This document shows, in pieces, positions 25,730 through 35,091 of a DNA stretch of 64,000 nt (the stretch's first letter is position 1; each line of letters opens with the position of its first letter). The DNA is from an uncultured Alphaproteobacteria bacterium (GTDB taxonomy: Bacteria > Pseudomonadota > Alphaproteobacteria > HIMB59). The DNA lies in NCBI GenBank assembly GCA_902526965.1, contig CABZMT010000003.1:1-64000 (forward strand), read 5' to 3'. The position numbers were made by a program, and so were the translations under genes. A model generated the notes under the pieces. It was not told the origin of the DNA. It ran no database searches and saw only the letters and a list, made by a program, of their open reading frames with translations.

Positions 25730-26642
25730 TTGAGTATTCAACTAATTTTTTAAGATGATTATTTAAACCGTTATACAAACCTCTCATATCGTATCCGCCC
25801 TCTAAGACTGAAATTATTGGAACATTATTTGCAAATTTTTCCAATACAATTTTTGTCACCCAATAAAAGTCATTATCTTCTAAATTTATGGATGCTAAAG
25901 GATCAAATTTATGTGCGTCAAAACCAGCAGAGAAATATATCAAATCAAATTTAGTATCAATTTTATCAATAATATTTTTTCTAAATAAGGTTCTGAAGGA
26001 ACTTGTGTCACAATCACTCGGCAGTGGGCAGTTGAATATATTTCCAACACCAACTTCGTTAAATGAACCAGTACCAGGGTAAAAGGGATATTGATGGCTT
26101 GAGGCATAGAAAATATTAGGGTTATTTTCAAAAATATGTTGTGTACCATTTCCATGATGCACATCAAAATCTACAATTAAGATTTTTTTAAATTTCCCAG
26201 TGTTTAATGCGTATTGAGCTGAAACAGCGACGTTGTTAAATACACCAAAACCCATAGCTTTATTACTTTCAGCATGATGACCAGGTGGTCTATGGGCACA
26301 GAAGAAAACACCCTTATTGTCATTATCTAAAATGTAGTTTACTGCATCAACACTACCCCCCACTGCTAAAAGATAACTTTTTAAACTATTTGGAGTGGCT
26401 ATTGTATCAGGATCTAAATAAGTAAATCCAGAACTTGGAATAGAATCAAAAATTTTATTTACATATTCTAAGTCATGAACCAAAGAAATTATTTTTTTAT
26501 CAGCAATAGTTGGTTCAATTAGATTGTGTTTTGAATAATTTTCTTTTATTAAATTATTTACAACTTTTATTCTTTCTATGGATTCTGGATGGTTACCAGT
26601 ATCGTGGTTTTTATACTCTTGTGAAGAAATAATATTTATCAT
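25722..26642 (-). CDS. Histone deacetylase-like amidohydrolase
   Basis: It is 306 residues from the ATG at 26640-26642, chosen because it makes an ATGA overlap with the upstream gene and gives the family N-terminus. The zinc deacetylase motifs RPPGHHAE, VDFDVHHGNGTQ and SAGFDAHKFDP (Zn-binding Asp/His) and the late GGYD are present. Bacterial members hydrolyse acetylated polyamines or other amides; the substrate is unknown. The neighbour pair xseB-dxs is conserved with it in many alphaproteobacteria. Confidence 0.92.
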   Translation of the reverse strand: MINIISSQEYKNHDTGNHPESIERIKVVNNLIKENYSKHNLIEPTIADKKIISLVHDLEYVNKIFDSIPSSGFTYLDPDTIATPNSLKSYLLAVGGSVDAVNYILDNDNKGVFFCAHRPPGHHAESNKAMGFGVFNNVAVSAQYALNTGKFKKILIVDFDVHHGNGTQHIFENNPNIFYASSHQYPFYPGTGSFNEVGVGNIFNCPLPSDCDTSSFRTLFRKNIIDKIDTKFDLIYFSAGFDAHKFDPLASINLEDNDFYWVTKIVLEKFANNVPIISVLEGGYDMRGLYNGLNNHLKKLVEYSNE

Positions 26643-27310
26643 TTTAAAAGTTTTAATAAAAACCCTTGAAACCAATTATAATTTTGAAATTGATATTTTT
26701 TAAAGTCTTTCATTATTTTGTTTAAATTATCTATATAAGGGTATTTAATTTTTACTATGTCATGCCATCTTTTAATAGTGTGAGCTGTAACTTCAGGATG
26801 AAACTGAAAACCATAAATATTTTTATTTTTAATTTTGAAAGAATCAACGTCATACAAAATGCCTTTAGCTAATAATTCCATATTTTTATTTAAAGAAATA
26901 CCTTCTGTGTGAAATTGTAAAAAAGAGAAGTTTTTTTTAAAAAATTTGTCATTGTTTTTTAAATTTTTTTTATACCCACACTCAAATACATTGTTTTTTG
27001 ATTTTGATATTTTTGATCCATAAATTTTTGCAATCAATTGAGCACCTAAACAAATTCCAACAATTGGCTTATTAAGTTTAATTATATATTTTAGAAATTT
27101 ATACTCATAAGCAATAGCCTTTGACTTACTATTTGCACTCTGTTTACCTCCGTGAAATATAAATAAATCAAATTGATCAAGTTCTTTTTTTTTTAAAAAA
27201 CATAAATTTTTATAAAAAATTGTAGAAGTTTGATGATTTTTTTGGAAAAATTTTGAAATAACACTTATATCAGCAACTTCACTATGAATTATTTGCAGTA
27301 CTTTCTTCAT
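26639..27310 (-). CDS. Class I glutamine amidotransferase-like protein
   Basis: It is 223 residues from the ATG at 27308-27310 (MKKVLQIIHSEVADIS), overlapping the ftsW end by 29 bases. The nucleophile elbow GICLGAQLIA holds the catalytic cysteine, and FQFHPEVT holds the histidine/glutamate pair, so the glutaminase triad is complete. The closest family is the GMP-synthase-like stand-alone amidotransferases. Its place between ftsW and the HDAC-like gene, where murG would normally be found, is unusual, and no partner synthase is adjacent. Confidence 0.85.
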   Translation of the reverse strand: MKKVLQIIHSEVADISVISKFFQKNHQTSTIFYKNLCFLKKKELDQFDLFIFHGGKQSANSKSKAIAYEYKFLKYIIKLNKPIVGICLGAQLIAKIYGSKISKSKNNVFECGYKKNLKNNDKFFKKNFSFLQFHTEGISLNKNMELLAKGILYDVDSFKIKNKNIYGFQFHPEVTAHTIKRWHDIVKIKYPYIDNLNKIMKDFKKYQFQNYNWFQGFLLKLLK

Positions 27311-28382
27311 TTTTACTAAAGTTGATGACTGTACCAAATATTATCGCATAAGAAAGCATTGATGAGCCTCCATAACTAATAAATGGCAAAGTCATTCCTG
27401 TTGGAGGAATTAATTTTATGGAGGAACCAATATTTACAAATGCTTGCAAACACATCAAAAAACATAAACTAAATATAGTATTTGAAATAAATAAATTAGA
27501 TGGACTTAAGATAGATTTTCTAGCTAAAATAAAAAAAACTGGATAGAGAAAAGAAACAAATAAACCAAATAAAACACCAAATTCTTCAATTAATATAGCA
27601 AATATAAAGTCATTATGTGACTCAGGTATTGAATATTTAAGTTGTCCTTCACCAAGGCCTACACCAAAAATTCCACCTGTCTTTATTGCTGATAAACTTT
27701 TTGAAACTTGAGCATTGTCTCCATCTAGAAAATTGTCAATTCTATAAGCAACATGGTCAAATGAAAAATATGCTATTAATAAAAAAAATACACCTATAAA
27801 ACCCAATAAAATAAAAAGTTTTAGATTTCTAAAATATAAAATTAAAATCAAAGAAAAAATTGAAATATATACTAATAAAGTACCTATATCTGGTTGAAGG
27901 AGGAGAAGTGTTATAACTAAACTGATGATTATAAAACTAATAAATAAATATAATTTATTATTAGTCTTAATATATAAGTAACAAAACCAAGAAAACATAC
28001 ATACAAGTGGTCCTTTAAGTAATTCCGATGGTTGAATAGAAAAAAAATTAAAACTTATCCATCTAGTTGCACCTTTAATTTCATATCCAAAAATTGGTAC
28101 TATTGATAAAAGAATAGTAAAAAATATACACATAATATTTAAAACTTTTCTTAATTCATTTTTTGGAAGCAATGATAAAAATATTAAAACAAATAAAGAA
28201 ATAGATAAAAAAATAATATGTTTGAAAATAAGTAAAATTGGATACTCAGTACCTATTAAAGAATAAATAGCAAGAATACCTATGAATGATAAAATAAATG
28301 GTATTATAAATAGTTTTTTTGATAAAACATACCAGCTAGATCCTAATAAACTTTGGTCATCTCTAAATAATATATTTTTCAA
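27282..28382 (-). CDS. ftsW: Cell-division lipid II polymerase FtsW
   Basis: FtsW is the SEDS glycosyltransferase of the divisome. It is 366 residues with about ten membrane helices. Signatures seen: FFSIQPSELLKGPLV and the C-terminal PPTGMTLPFISYGGSSMLS. The start is a TTG overlapping the murD stop (TTGA); no ATG gives a complete first helix. Its partner PBP ftsI is in the same run at 33348-34811. murG and murC, which usually follow, are not here. Confidence 0.94.
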   Translation of the reverse strand: MKNILFRDDQSLLGSSWYVLSKKLFIIPFILSFIGILAIYSLIGTEYPILLIFKHIIFLSISLFVLIFLSLLPKNELRKVLNIMCIFFTILLSIVPIFGYEIKGATRWISFNFFSIQPSELLKGPLVCMFSWFCYLYIKTNNKLYLFISFIIISLVITLLLLQPDIGTLLVYISIFSLILILYFRNLKLFILLGFIGVFFLLIAYFSFDHVAYRIDNFLDGDNAQVSKSLSAIKTGGIFGVGLGEGQLKYSIPESHNDFIFAILIEEFGVLFGLFVSFLYPVFFILARKSILSPSNLFISNTIFSLCFLMCLQAFVNIGSSIKLIPPTGMTLPFISYGGSSMLSYAIIFGTVINFSKNEESTANNS

Positions 28383-29623
28383 ATTAATACTTTCTTAATA
28401 AGTTTATTAAAATGTTTCCCTCGATCTGAATAGTTTTTATAATAATCGAAAGACTCACCTCCTGGTGAGAACAAAACATAATTATATTTATGGACTTTTA
28501 AATTTAACCTTAAAAATTTTGCTAACTCATTGAGATTTATAAATTTGTAATAATTTGAATTTATAAAATTTAAATGGTCAATAAATAAATTAGCATGGTT
28601 ACCAAAAATTAAAACTAATGTATTTGAAATATTAAATTTTGAATTGTTTAGTTGTTTTTTAAACATGCCACCAAGAATTAATATTTTTCTTGAACTATTT
28701 ATTAAATTATTTTTGAAGATAGCATTATTTAAATTAGTACACTTACTATCATTATATATTTTTAAGTTATTTAGATTATAAATAAGTTGATTTCTATAAT
28801 TTAATTCATTTGATACTAAACTAGTATCTATTTTTATTTTTGGGTCTATTTTATGAACTAATTTTCTTATAGAATTTAAATTAATTTCCTTAATATAATA
28901 AACTAGATCCTTTTTTATAGATATCTTTTCATTAAAAAAAACTAATCTTCTCTCATTTATTTTTAAATTTTTTTGATATTTTAAAAATAATTTTTTCGAT
29001 AAATGCAAATTACAATTTTTATGCAATAAATTTTGTATTCGAAATTTTGAATTAATATAATCTTTTATATGATTATGATAATTTAAGTGATCACTGAATA
29101 TATTTGTTATAATTGCATAATGTAATTTTAAAAACTTTACTTTATCTAATTGATATGAACTTAACTCAATAATCAAAATATCAACTTTGGATAAATATTT
29201 AATAAGATCTCTCTTATCTAAAATAGTGTTACCAAAATTTCCAATAATTTCTGTCTTATATTTTTTTGATAGTATCTCTTTTAGATAGCAACAAGTTGAA
29301 GATTTACCTTCTGTACCAGTTACTCCTACTATTTTCTGTTTGGATAACTCCAAACTTAAAAAATCCAAATCAATTAAAATTTTATTTTTATATTTATATA
29401 ATAAATGCTTTTTATTAATTTTAATTGATGGGGAAACAATAAAATAATCATATTCATTAATGTTATTATATAAGTAATCTTTATTTATAGTATTTTTTTT
29501 AGTGATTTTTTTAAAATCATCATAGATATTGTAATTACAATTTTTATTATTAAGGTATCTATCTATTGATTTACCACTTATGCCATAACCATATATTAAA
29601 AATTTTTTCTTTAAATTTATCAA
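28379..29623 (-). CDS. murD: UDP-N-acetylmuramoylalanine-D-glutamate ligase MurD
   Basis: MurD adds D-glutamate to UDP-MurNAc-Ala. It is 414 residues, a little under the usual 440-460. The ATP loop is GVTGTEGKSSTC, preceded by the Rossmann N-terminus KFLIYGYGISGKSI. The central IELSSYQLD and the late LFSPGGESFDYYKNYSDRG are typical. The start is a TTG placed directly after the mraY stop with no gap. It is very lysine/asparagine-rich, like its neighbours. Confidence 0.94.
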   Translation of the reverse strand: MINLKKKFLIYGYGISGKSIDRYLNNKNCNYNIYDDFKKITKKNTINKDYLYNNINEYDYFIVSPSIKINKKHLLYKYKNKILIDLDFLSLELSKQKIVGVTGTEGKSSTCCYLKEILSKKYKTEIIGNFGNTILDKRDLIKYLSKVDILIIELSSYQLDKVKFLKLHYAIITNIFSDHLNYHNHIKDYINSKFRIQNLLHKNCNLHLSKKLFLKYQKNLKINERRLVFFNEKISIKKDLVYYIKEINLNSIRKLVHKIDPKIKIDTSLVSNELNYRNQLIYNLNNLKIYNDSKCTNLNNAIFKNNLINSSRKILILGGMFKKQLNNSKFNISNTLVLIFGNHANLFIDHLNFINSNYYKFINLNELAKFLRLNLKVHKYNYVLFSPGGESFDYYKNYSDRGKHFNKLIKKVLI

Positions 29624-30700
29624 TTATCTTATTTTTAGAAGTGATAAGGCTAACAGACAAAAAAGAAAACTTAATATCCAAAATCTAATCACAATCTTTT
29701 GTTCTGATATTCCTTTTTTTTCATAGTGATGATGTAAAGGTGCCATTAAAAATAATCTTTTGCCATTTGTTATTTTAAAATATGTAACTTGTAGCATCAC
29801 TGATATTGTCTCCATTACAAAAAGACCGCCTGCTACAGCCAATACTATTTCCTGTTTTAGTAAAATTGAAGTTACTGCTAATGAAGCTCCTAAAGATTGA
29901 GATCCTGTATCTCCCATGAAAATAGAAGCAGGACTCGAATTAAACCATAAAAAACCAAGTAAAGATCCAATTGCTGCAGTACAAAAAATTACTATCTCGC
30001 CCGAACCTTTCATATAATTTACTAAAAGATATTCAGAAAAATTTATATTTCCTAATACATATGCAAATATAGCAAATGTAAGGAAAACAAATATCAAAGG
30101 CATAGAGACTAAACCATCCAAACCATCTGTTAAATTTGTTGCATTTGTTGAACCAACAACAATAAGTAAAATTAATACAAAATATAAATAACCAAGTTCA
30201 ATGGAAACATCTTTTAAGAAAGGAATACTAAATTTGTTTAAATCATATCCATTATATCTAACTGTAAGATAAATAATTATTGTAGCTAATAACTGACTTA
30301 AGAATTTAGTTTTAGAAGATATCCCCTTTCCTAGTTTTACTTTTTGAAAATCATCAACAAAACCAATAAGTCCAAATAGTGTTAAAGTCAGGATTAATAT
30401 GTAATTAAAACTTGAGAAATTTGAAGTCCATAATACTGAGCTTAAAATTATTGAAAAAAGTATTAGCACTCCTCCTAATGTTGGAGTTCCTTTTTTATGA
30501 TAATGTGTATCTGGACCATCATTTCGAATAGGTTGCCCACTTGGAAAAATACTCTTTTGGTATCTAATCCAGTGAGGCATTAAAATTATAATTATAAAAA
30601 ATGAAGTAACTAGAGATAAACCTGATCTAAAGGAAATGTAACCAAATAAATTAAAGAAAAATTCTACCTCCTTTAGTGAGTATAAAAAGTCACTTAACAT
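29624..30700 (-). CDS. mraY: Phospho-N-acetylmuramoyl-pentapeptide transferase MraY
   Basis: MraY makes lipid I in the inner membrane. It is 358 residues with ten predicted helices. TPTLGGVLIL and the metal-binding NATNLTDGLDGLV are present, as are FLWFNSSPASIFMGDTGSQSLG (core: FMGDTGS) and MAPLHHHYEKKG. It overlaps murF by 11 bases. Confidence 0.98.
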   Translation of the reverse strand: MLSDFLYSLKEVEFFFNLFGYISFRSGLSLVTSFFIIIILMPHWIRYQKSIFPSGQPIRNDGPDTHYHKKGTPTLGGVLILFSIILSSVLWTSNFSSFNYILILTLTLFGLIGFVDDFQKVKLGKGISSKTKFLSQLLATIIIYLTVRYNGYDLNKFSIPFLKDVSIELGYLYFVLILLIVVGSTNATNLTDGLDGLVSMPLIFVFLTFAIFAYVLGNINFSEYLLVNYMKGSGEIVIFCTAAIGSLLGFLWFNSSPASIFMGDTGSQSLGASLAVTSILLKQEIVLAVAGGLFVMETISVMLQVTYFKITNGKRLFLMAPLHHHYEKKGISEQKIVIRFWILSFLFCLLALSLLKIR

Positions 30701-31988
30701 ATTGTTTTATTAGCCTATCTAGTTGATTTGATCTTGATCCCATAACAAATACATTCTTTATACTATCAAATTCTTTATTTAAGTATTTAATAGCTGGCAT
30801 ATAGCTCTTATAAAAATTAAAGTTATCTGATTTTTTTTTAAATTTATAGAATTCTTCACCAATGAAAATTATTTTTTTTAAATTTAAATTTGTTACCAAT
30901 TCAATTATTTGTAGGTGGAAAAAATCTGACTGAACTCCTAATTCCTTCATTGCTCCTAATATATAAACTTTTTGTTTAATATTCCTCTGATTAAATATTA
31001 GAATTTGCTTATTAAGTGAATACGGGCTGGCATTATAGCTATGGTTGAAGAATATAACTTTTTTGTTCTTTATATAAGTTTGGACTTCATTTCCCCTAGA
31101 ATCAATAATAGACTCTTCATAAAAAAATATATTTAAACTAATTTTCTTCACAAATGAATTTAAAAATAAGAATGAAATTATAGCTATATCTATACAAAAA
31201 TTTCCTCTAAATGACTCGATAGAATATCGTTTTTTATTTAGTATAAAATCTACAGCATATTTTTTTTTTCTTTTTTGAATATTTTTATTTAAATTATTAG
31301 AATTTATTAGGAGCACATTTGAGTCAATTTTGCTCTCAATATATTGAGGATTGTAATTATAATTAATTAAACCACTTATAAGCCTTTTTGACTTGAATAT
31401 TTTTAATTTGTTATCTATTAAATGATTAAAATTTCTAAAATTTCCAATGTGGGAATTTTCAATACCTGTCACTAAGCTATAATGTGGTTGTAAAATTTTA
31501 ATTAATTTAGTCATTTCATTAGGGTTATTAATACCTAATTCGAATACAGAATAATCAGTGTTTAAATGCATATTCATAATAGAAAATTGCAAACCTTGAA
31601 TATTATTGTAATTTTTAAATGATCTATATGTTTTGAAGTTATTATTTTTTAAAATATGATAGATATTTTCTTTAAATGTTGTTTTTCCAACAGATCCAGT
31701 AATTGCGATAATCTTACCTTTGTAATTGTCTAATATATATTTACAAAATTTAACTATAAATAGTTGAGAGTCTTTAACATAGACTAATTTGGAATGATCT
31801 TTCTTTACGTTTACAATTACCAAAGATGCTTTTTTTTTGATAGCATCTTTATAATATAGGTTACCGTCATTTTTATCTGATTTTAAACCTATAAAAATAT
31901 CATTCTCTTTTATAATTCTTGTATCAAAAACTATGTTGCTATTATATTTTGATTTTAAGTCATAAATAATATTATAGATTTTTTGCAT
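30690..31988 (-). CDS. murF: UDP-MurNAc-tripeptide-D-Ala-D-Ala ligase MurF
   Basis: MurF adds the D-Ala-D-Ala dipeptide. It is 432 residues. The ATP loop is ITGSVGKTTFKE, followed by the family's FELGINNPNEM. NHSYNASPYSL matches the usual DsYNANP motif but with H in place of D, a small variation at a normally conserved spot. It overlaps murE by 17 bases and mraY by 11. Confidence 0.93.
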   Translation of the reverse strand: MQKIYNIIYDLKSKYNSNIVFDTRIIKENDIFIGLKSDKNDGNLYYKDAIKKKASLVIVNVKKDHSKLVYVKDSQLFIVKFCKYILDNYKGKIIAITGSVGKTTFKENIYHILKNNNFKTYRSFKNYNNIQGLQFSIMNMHLNTDYSVFELGINNPNEMTKLIKILQPHYSLVTGIENSHIGNFRNFNHLIDNKLKIFKSKRLISGLINYNYNPQYIESKIDSNVLLINSNNLNKNIQKRKKKYAVDFILNKKRYSIESFRGNFCIDIAIISFLFLNSFVKKISLNIFFYEESIIDSRGNEVQTYIKNKKVIFFNHSYNASPYSLNKQILIFNQRNIKQKVYILGAMKELGVQSDFFHLQIIELVTNLNLKKIIFIGEEFYKFKKKSDNFNFYKSYMPAIKYLNKEFDSIKNVFVMGSRSNQLDRLIKQYVK

Positions 31989-33348
31989 AATTAGATGAAA
32001 TTACTCTATCATTAAAAATATAATTTTTATTTTTATAGGTTTGTGTGTCCTCATGACCTTTACCAGCAATTATCAAAATACCATCATTTTTTTTAATATA
32101 ATTTATACCAATTTTAATAGCCTTTCTTCTATTAGGTACCTCTATTGGATTAAAGGAGTGTTCTATCAGAGTTTTTCTAATCATTGCTGGATCTTCTCTT
32201 CTTGGATTATCATCAGTTATAATCTGTAAGTTTGTATACTTTGAAATAACTTTAGCTATTTGTGGTCTTTTTGTTTTATCTCTATCTCCCCCACAGCCAT
32301 ATACAATTATTATATTTTTATTTGAAGGGAGTTCTTTTAACAAATTTTCATAGGCATCTTTTGAATGAGCATAATCAATCAATATCACTTTATTTTTTTT
32401 GTTAAAAATAATTTCAGATCTACCGGGTGGAAATAAAGAATTACTTATATTTAATGGAAATTGTTTTGTGATATTATAGTAAATCATCAATATAGTAATT
32501 ATATTTTTGGCCATAAAGTTATTAAAAGAACTAATATTAAATATAAAATTATTTGTAGATATTTGAAATTTGTCATTTTTTTTTTGGGTGACAGATATTT
32601 TATGGTTAGATAAGAATTTACCTTGAGTAAATAATTTACTTTTAAAACTTTTAAATTTATTTTTTAATTTATCGTCTTGTATAAATAAAATTGAGTTTTT
32701 TAGTTTATGGTTTTTTATTAAATTTACTTTGGCTAAATGATAATTTTTAATATTTTTATGATAATCTAAATGATCTGACTCTAAGTTAGTTAGGATGGCA
32801 TAGTTATACATTAAATTTCCAATCCTTCCTGAACTATAACCAATACTAGAAACTTCCATAAAAACAAATTTTACATAATTATCATTTGCTATTTGAAGTA
32901 AATTGAGTAATTCAAAATATGAAGGTGTAGTATTACTAAGTTTTTTTATTTTTTTTGAATTGATAAAGAAACCTAATGTACCAATATAACAAGACTTTAT
33001 CCCGTTGATATTAAACAATTTGTTTGCACCGTATGCTATTGAAGTTTTACCATTTGTACCAGTAACAAAAATAATTTTGAGATTATTAATATTATAAAAA
33101 ATTTTAGCAATATTCTGTAAATCTTTTTGATTTTTATAAAAAAAATAATTGATTAGGTTTTGTCTAATATCTTTTTTGAATTTAATGTTACAAATAATAA
33201 ATTTACATTTTTTTTTTATTGCTAATTTTTTATAATTAATAAATTTACTATTATTATTACTATTAAATAGAAAAATAGACTTCTTATTACATTCTTGCCA
33301 GTTAGTAACAATCTTATACCCCTTATCTTTTAATTCATCTAAATTCAT
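31972..33348 (-). CDS. murE: UDP-MurNAc-tripeptide synthetase MurE (meso-DAP type)
   Basis: MurE adds the third stem-peptide residue. It is 458 residues. The P-loop is VTGTNGKTSIA, and the ligand-binding DDNPRREDP contains the DNPR motif that marks meso-diaminopimelate as substrate. The C-terminus has AGKGHEDTQ. Its ATG shares one base with the ftsI stop (TAATG), so the two are coupled. Confidence 0.95.
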   Translation of the reverse strand: MNLDELKDKGYKIVTNWQECNKKSIFLFNSNNNSKFINYKKLAIKKKCKFIICNIKFKKDIRQNLINYFFYKNQKDLQNIAKIFYNINNLKIIFVTGTNGKTSIAYGANKLFNINGIKSCYIGTLGFFINSKKIKKLSNTTPSYFELLNLLQIANDNYVKFVFMEVSSIGYSSGRIGNLMYNYAILTNLESDHLDYHKNIKNYHLAKVNLIKNHKLKNSILFIQDDKLKNKFKSFKSKLFTQGKFLSNHKISVTQKKNDKFQISTNNFIFNISSFNNFMAKNIITILMIYYNITKQFPLNISNSLFPPGRSEIIFNKKNKVILIDYAHSKDAYENLLKELPSNKNIIIVYGCGGDRDKTKRPQIAKVISKYTNLQIITDDNPRREDPAMIRKTLIEHSFNPIEVPNRRKAIKIGINYIKKNDGILIIAGKGHEDTQTYKNKNYIFNDRVISSNYAKNL

Positions 33349-34811
33349 TAAATTTCTGTACTTTTAGTATTAATTATAGATAAGTCTAGGTACATATAAA
33401 TCTCTTTAAGAAGATTATAAAAAGTTGGTTTAACTGTATTACCAGCTGTCATGAATTTACCATATTTTTCTTTTGGGTTTTGCATAAACGTAAAATTTAA
33501 ATATTTTGGATTGTTGTATGGAAAGAAACTTATATAAGTAACGTTTTGAAATTTTTCATTATTTAACATAGTTTGATCTGCGGTTCCTGTTTTACCTGCT
33601 ACTAAAAAGTTTTTATATAAATCGTTATTAGTCTCATTTGCATAAAATAATAGATTATTAATGGTATTTGAAATTTTGTTATATTTATTTTCCCTCTGTT
33701 TTTCTTGTTTTTCAAAAGAAGCCTCAAAATTGTCTCTTCCAGTAATTATTTTTCCATATGCATTGATTAATTGTATTGGAGATATTGATAAACCGTAGCC
33801 AAAGGGAATATTATCACAATAACTCCCTCTAAAATTATTAATAGTTGGTTCAACAGATTTCATACCAAAACCAATTTTTGTTGATTTTAAAAGTCCTATT
33901 TGATCTAAATCAAATTTAAATTCATTTTGACAATCTAAATTTCTTCTAATTAAAATTGCCCCCCTATTAGAGGATTTTTTTAAAATATCTGCTACTTGCA
34001 TAGGAATTTTACTATTCCTAGGAAAGTCATTAATTAATTTATTTCCAATATATACAGGTTGATCAACATCAAAATATTCATTTAGATCTATTTTTTGATT
34101 TTTTAAAGCAGAATAAACTGTAAATGTTTTAAATACAGACCCAAAATCAAATTTTAAATCCTTCAAAGGTAATAAAGTTTGATCAAATCTGTTAATTTCT
34201 CTGTTATCCAAAAAAACATTACTGACAATTTCCTCACTACTTAAATCAACTAAAACATTCATAGCATAATCTGGATTTAAATTTTTAGTATCATTATACA
34301 AAGACTCATATATTTTTTTTTGCACTCGAATATCTAAAGATAAATCAACATCGTTATTATTTTTATCAATAAATTTTTCTATTAAAGATACACCTTGATG
34401 ATCAATATTTGTATGTCCTATCATGTTATTTATAATAGTACTGTAAGGATATTTCCTAGTGAGAATTTTTTCATATTTAATATAAGGATCACCTTTATAT
34501 ATTAACTCTAGGATATTATTAAGTGGGACATTTCTTTTTAAATACTTAACTTTATTTTTAATATTTTTAACCGAATAATTGTAATCAGAGTATGCTAGAG
34601 TATTTTTATTATAATCATAAATAGAGGGTAAGGCATTAAGACTTGAAACTCTTACTTTTGATAAATAACTATTACTATTATCGAGACTTAAAAAAATTAG
34701 TCTTGTAAATATAGCAATAAAAAGGAATAAAACAGTTGAAATAAAAAAATTGTAATAGTTTTTTGTTTTAGACAGTAGTTTATAATCTGTCTCATTACTT
34801 AGATTGAACAT
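33348..34811 (-). CDS. ftsI: Septal transpeptidase FtsI (PBP3)
   Basis: FtsI cross-links septal peptidoglycan. It is 487 residues, shorter than the usual 550-580. One N-terminal membrane helix (about 24-45) is followed by the dimerisation domain and then the penicillin-binding domain. The active-site triads are SVFK (in FDFGSVFKTF), SSN (in KSSNRGA) and KTG (in VAGKTGTADQ). It overlaps ftsL by 17 bases and murE by one. The shortening lies mainly in the non-catalytic part. Confidence 0.95.
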   Translation of the reverse strand: MFNLSNETDYKLLSKTKNYYNFFISTVLFLFIAIFTRLIFLSLDNSNSYLSKVRVSSLNALPSIYDYNKNTLAYSDYNYSVKNIKNKVKYLKRNVPLNNILELIYKGDPYIKYEKILTRKYPYSTIINNMIGHTNIDHQGVSLIEKFIDKNNNDVDLSLDIRVQKKIYESLYNDTKNLNPDYAMNVLVDLSSEEIVSNVFLDNREINRFDQTLLPLKDLKFDFGSVFKTFTVYSALKNQKIDLNEYFDVDQPVYIGNKLINDFPRNSKIPMQVADILKKSSNRGAILIRRNLDCQNEFKFDLDQIGLLKSTKIGFGMKSVEPTINNFRGSYCDNIPFGYGLSISPIQLINAYGKIITGRDNFEASFEKQEKQRENKYNKISNTINNLLFYANETNNDLYKNFLVAGKTGTADQTMLNNEKFQNVTYISFFPYNNPKYLNFTFMQNPKEKYGKFMTAGNTVKPTFYNLLKEIYMYLDLSIINTKSTEI

Positions 34812-35091
34812 AATTGACCTTTATTATTGTAAAGTCATCAAATTCATTTCTGTCAAACTTAATAATTTTTTTATTTTCTGCAAAATTATAATTATTTAAT
34901 TCATTAATTTGTAATTGATTAATTTCTTTTGTAAGAAGTATTTCTTTATTTATGAAGTTTTGATAATCATTACTGTAATTGATTTTTAAATATTTCAAAT
35001 CACTTTCAATTATTTTGGTTTGATTTTTAAAACTTAAAAATAAAATAATAAATATAAATAATAAAAAAAATTTAGAAATATGATTTATCAA
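34795..35091 (-). CDS. ftsL: FtsL-like cell-division protein
   Basis: It is a 98-residue bitopic protein: a short cytoplasmic start, one helix (about 6-22), then a periplasmic coiled-coil-like stretch rich in Leu, Ile and Asn. Sequence conservation in FtsL is low. The call rests on size, topology and its place between rsmH and ftsI, where ftsL is found in most bacteria. The start is a TTG overlapping the rsmH stop (TTGA). Confidence 0.75.
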   Translation of the reverse strand: MINHISKFFLLFIFIILFLSFKNQTKIIESDLKYLKINYSNDYQNFINKEILLTKEINQLQINELNNYNFAENKKIIKFDRNEFDDFTIIKVNYVQSK

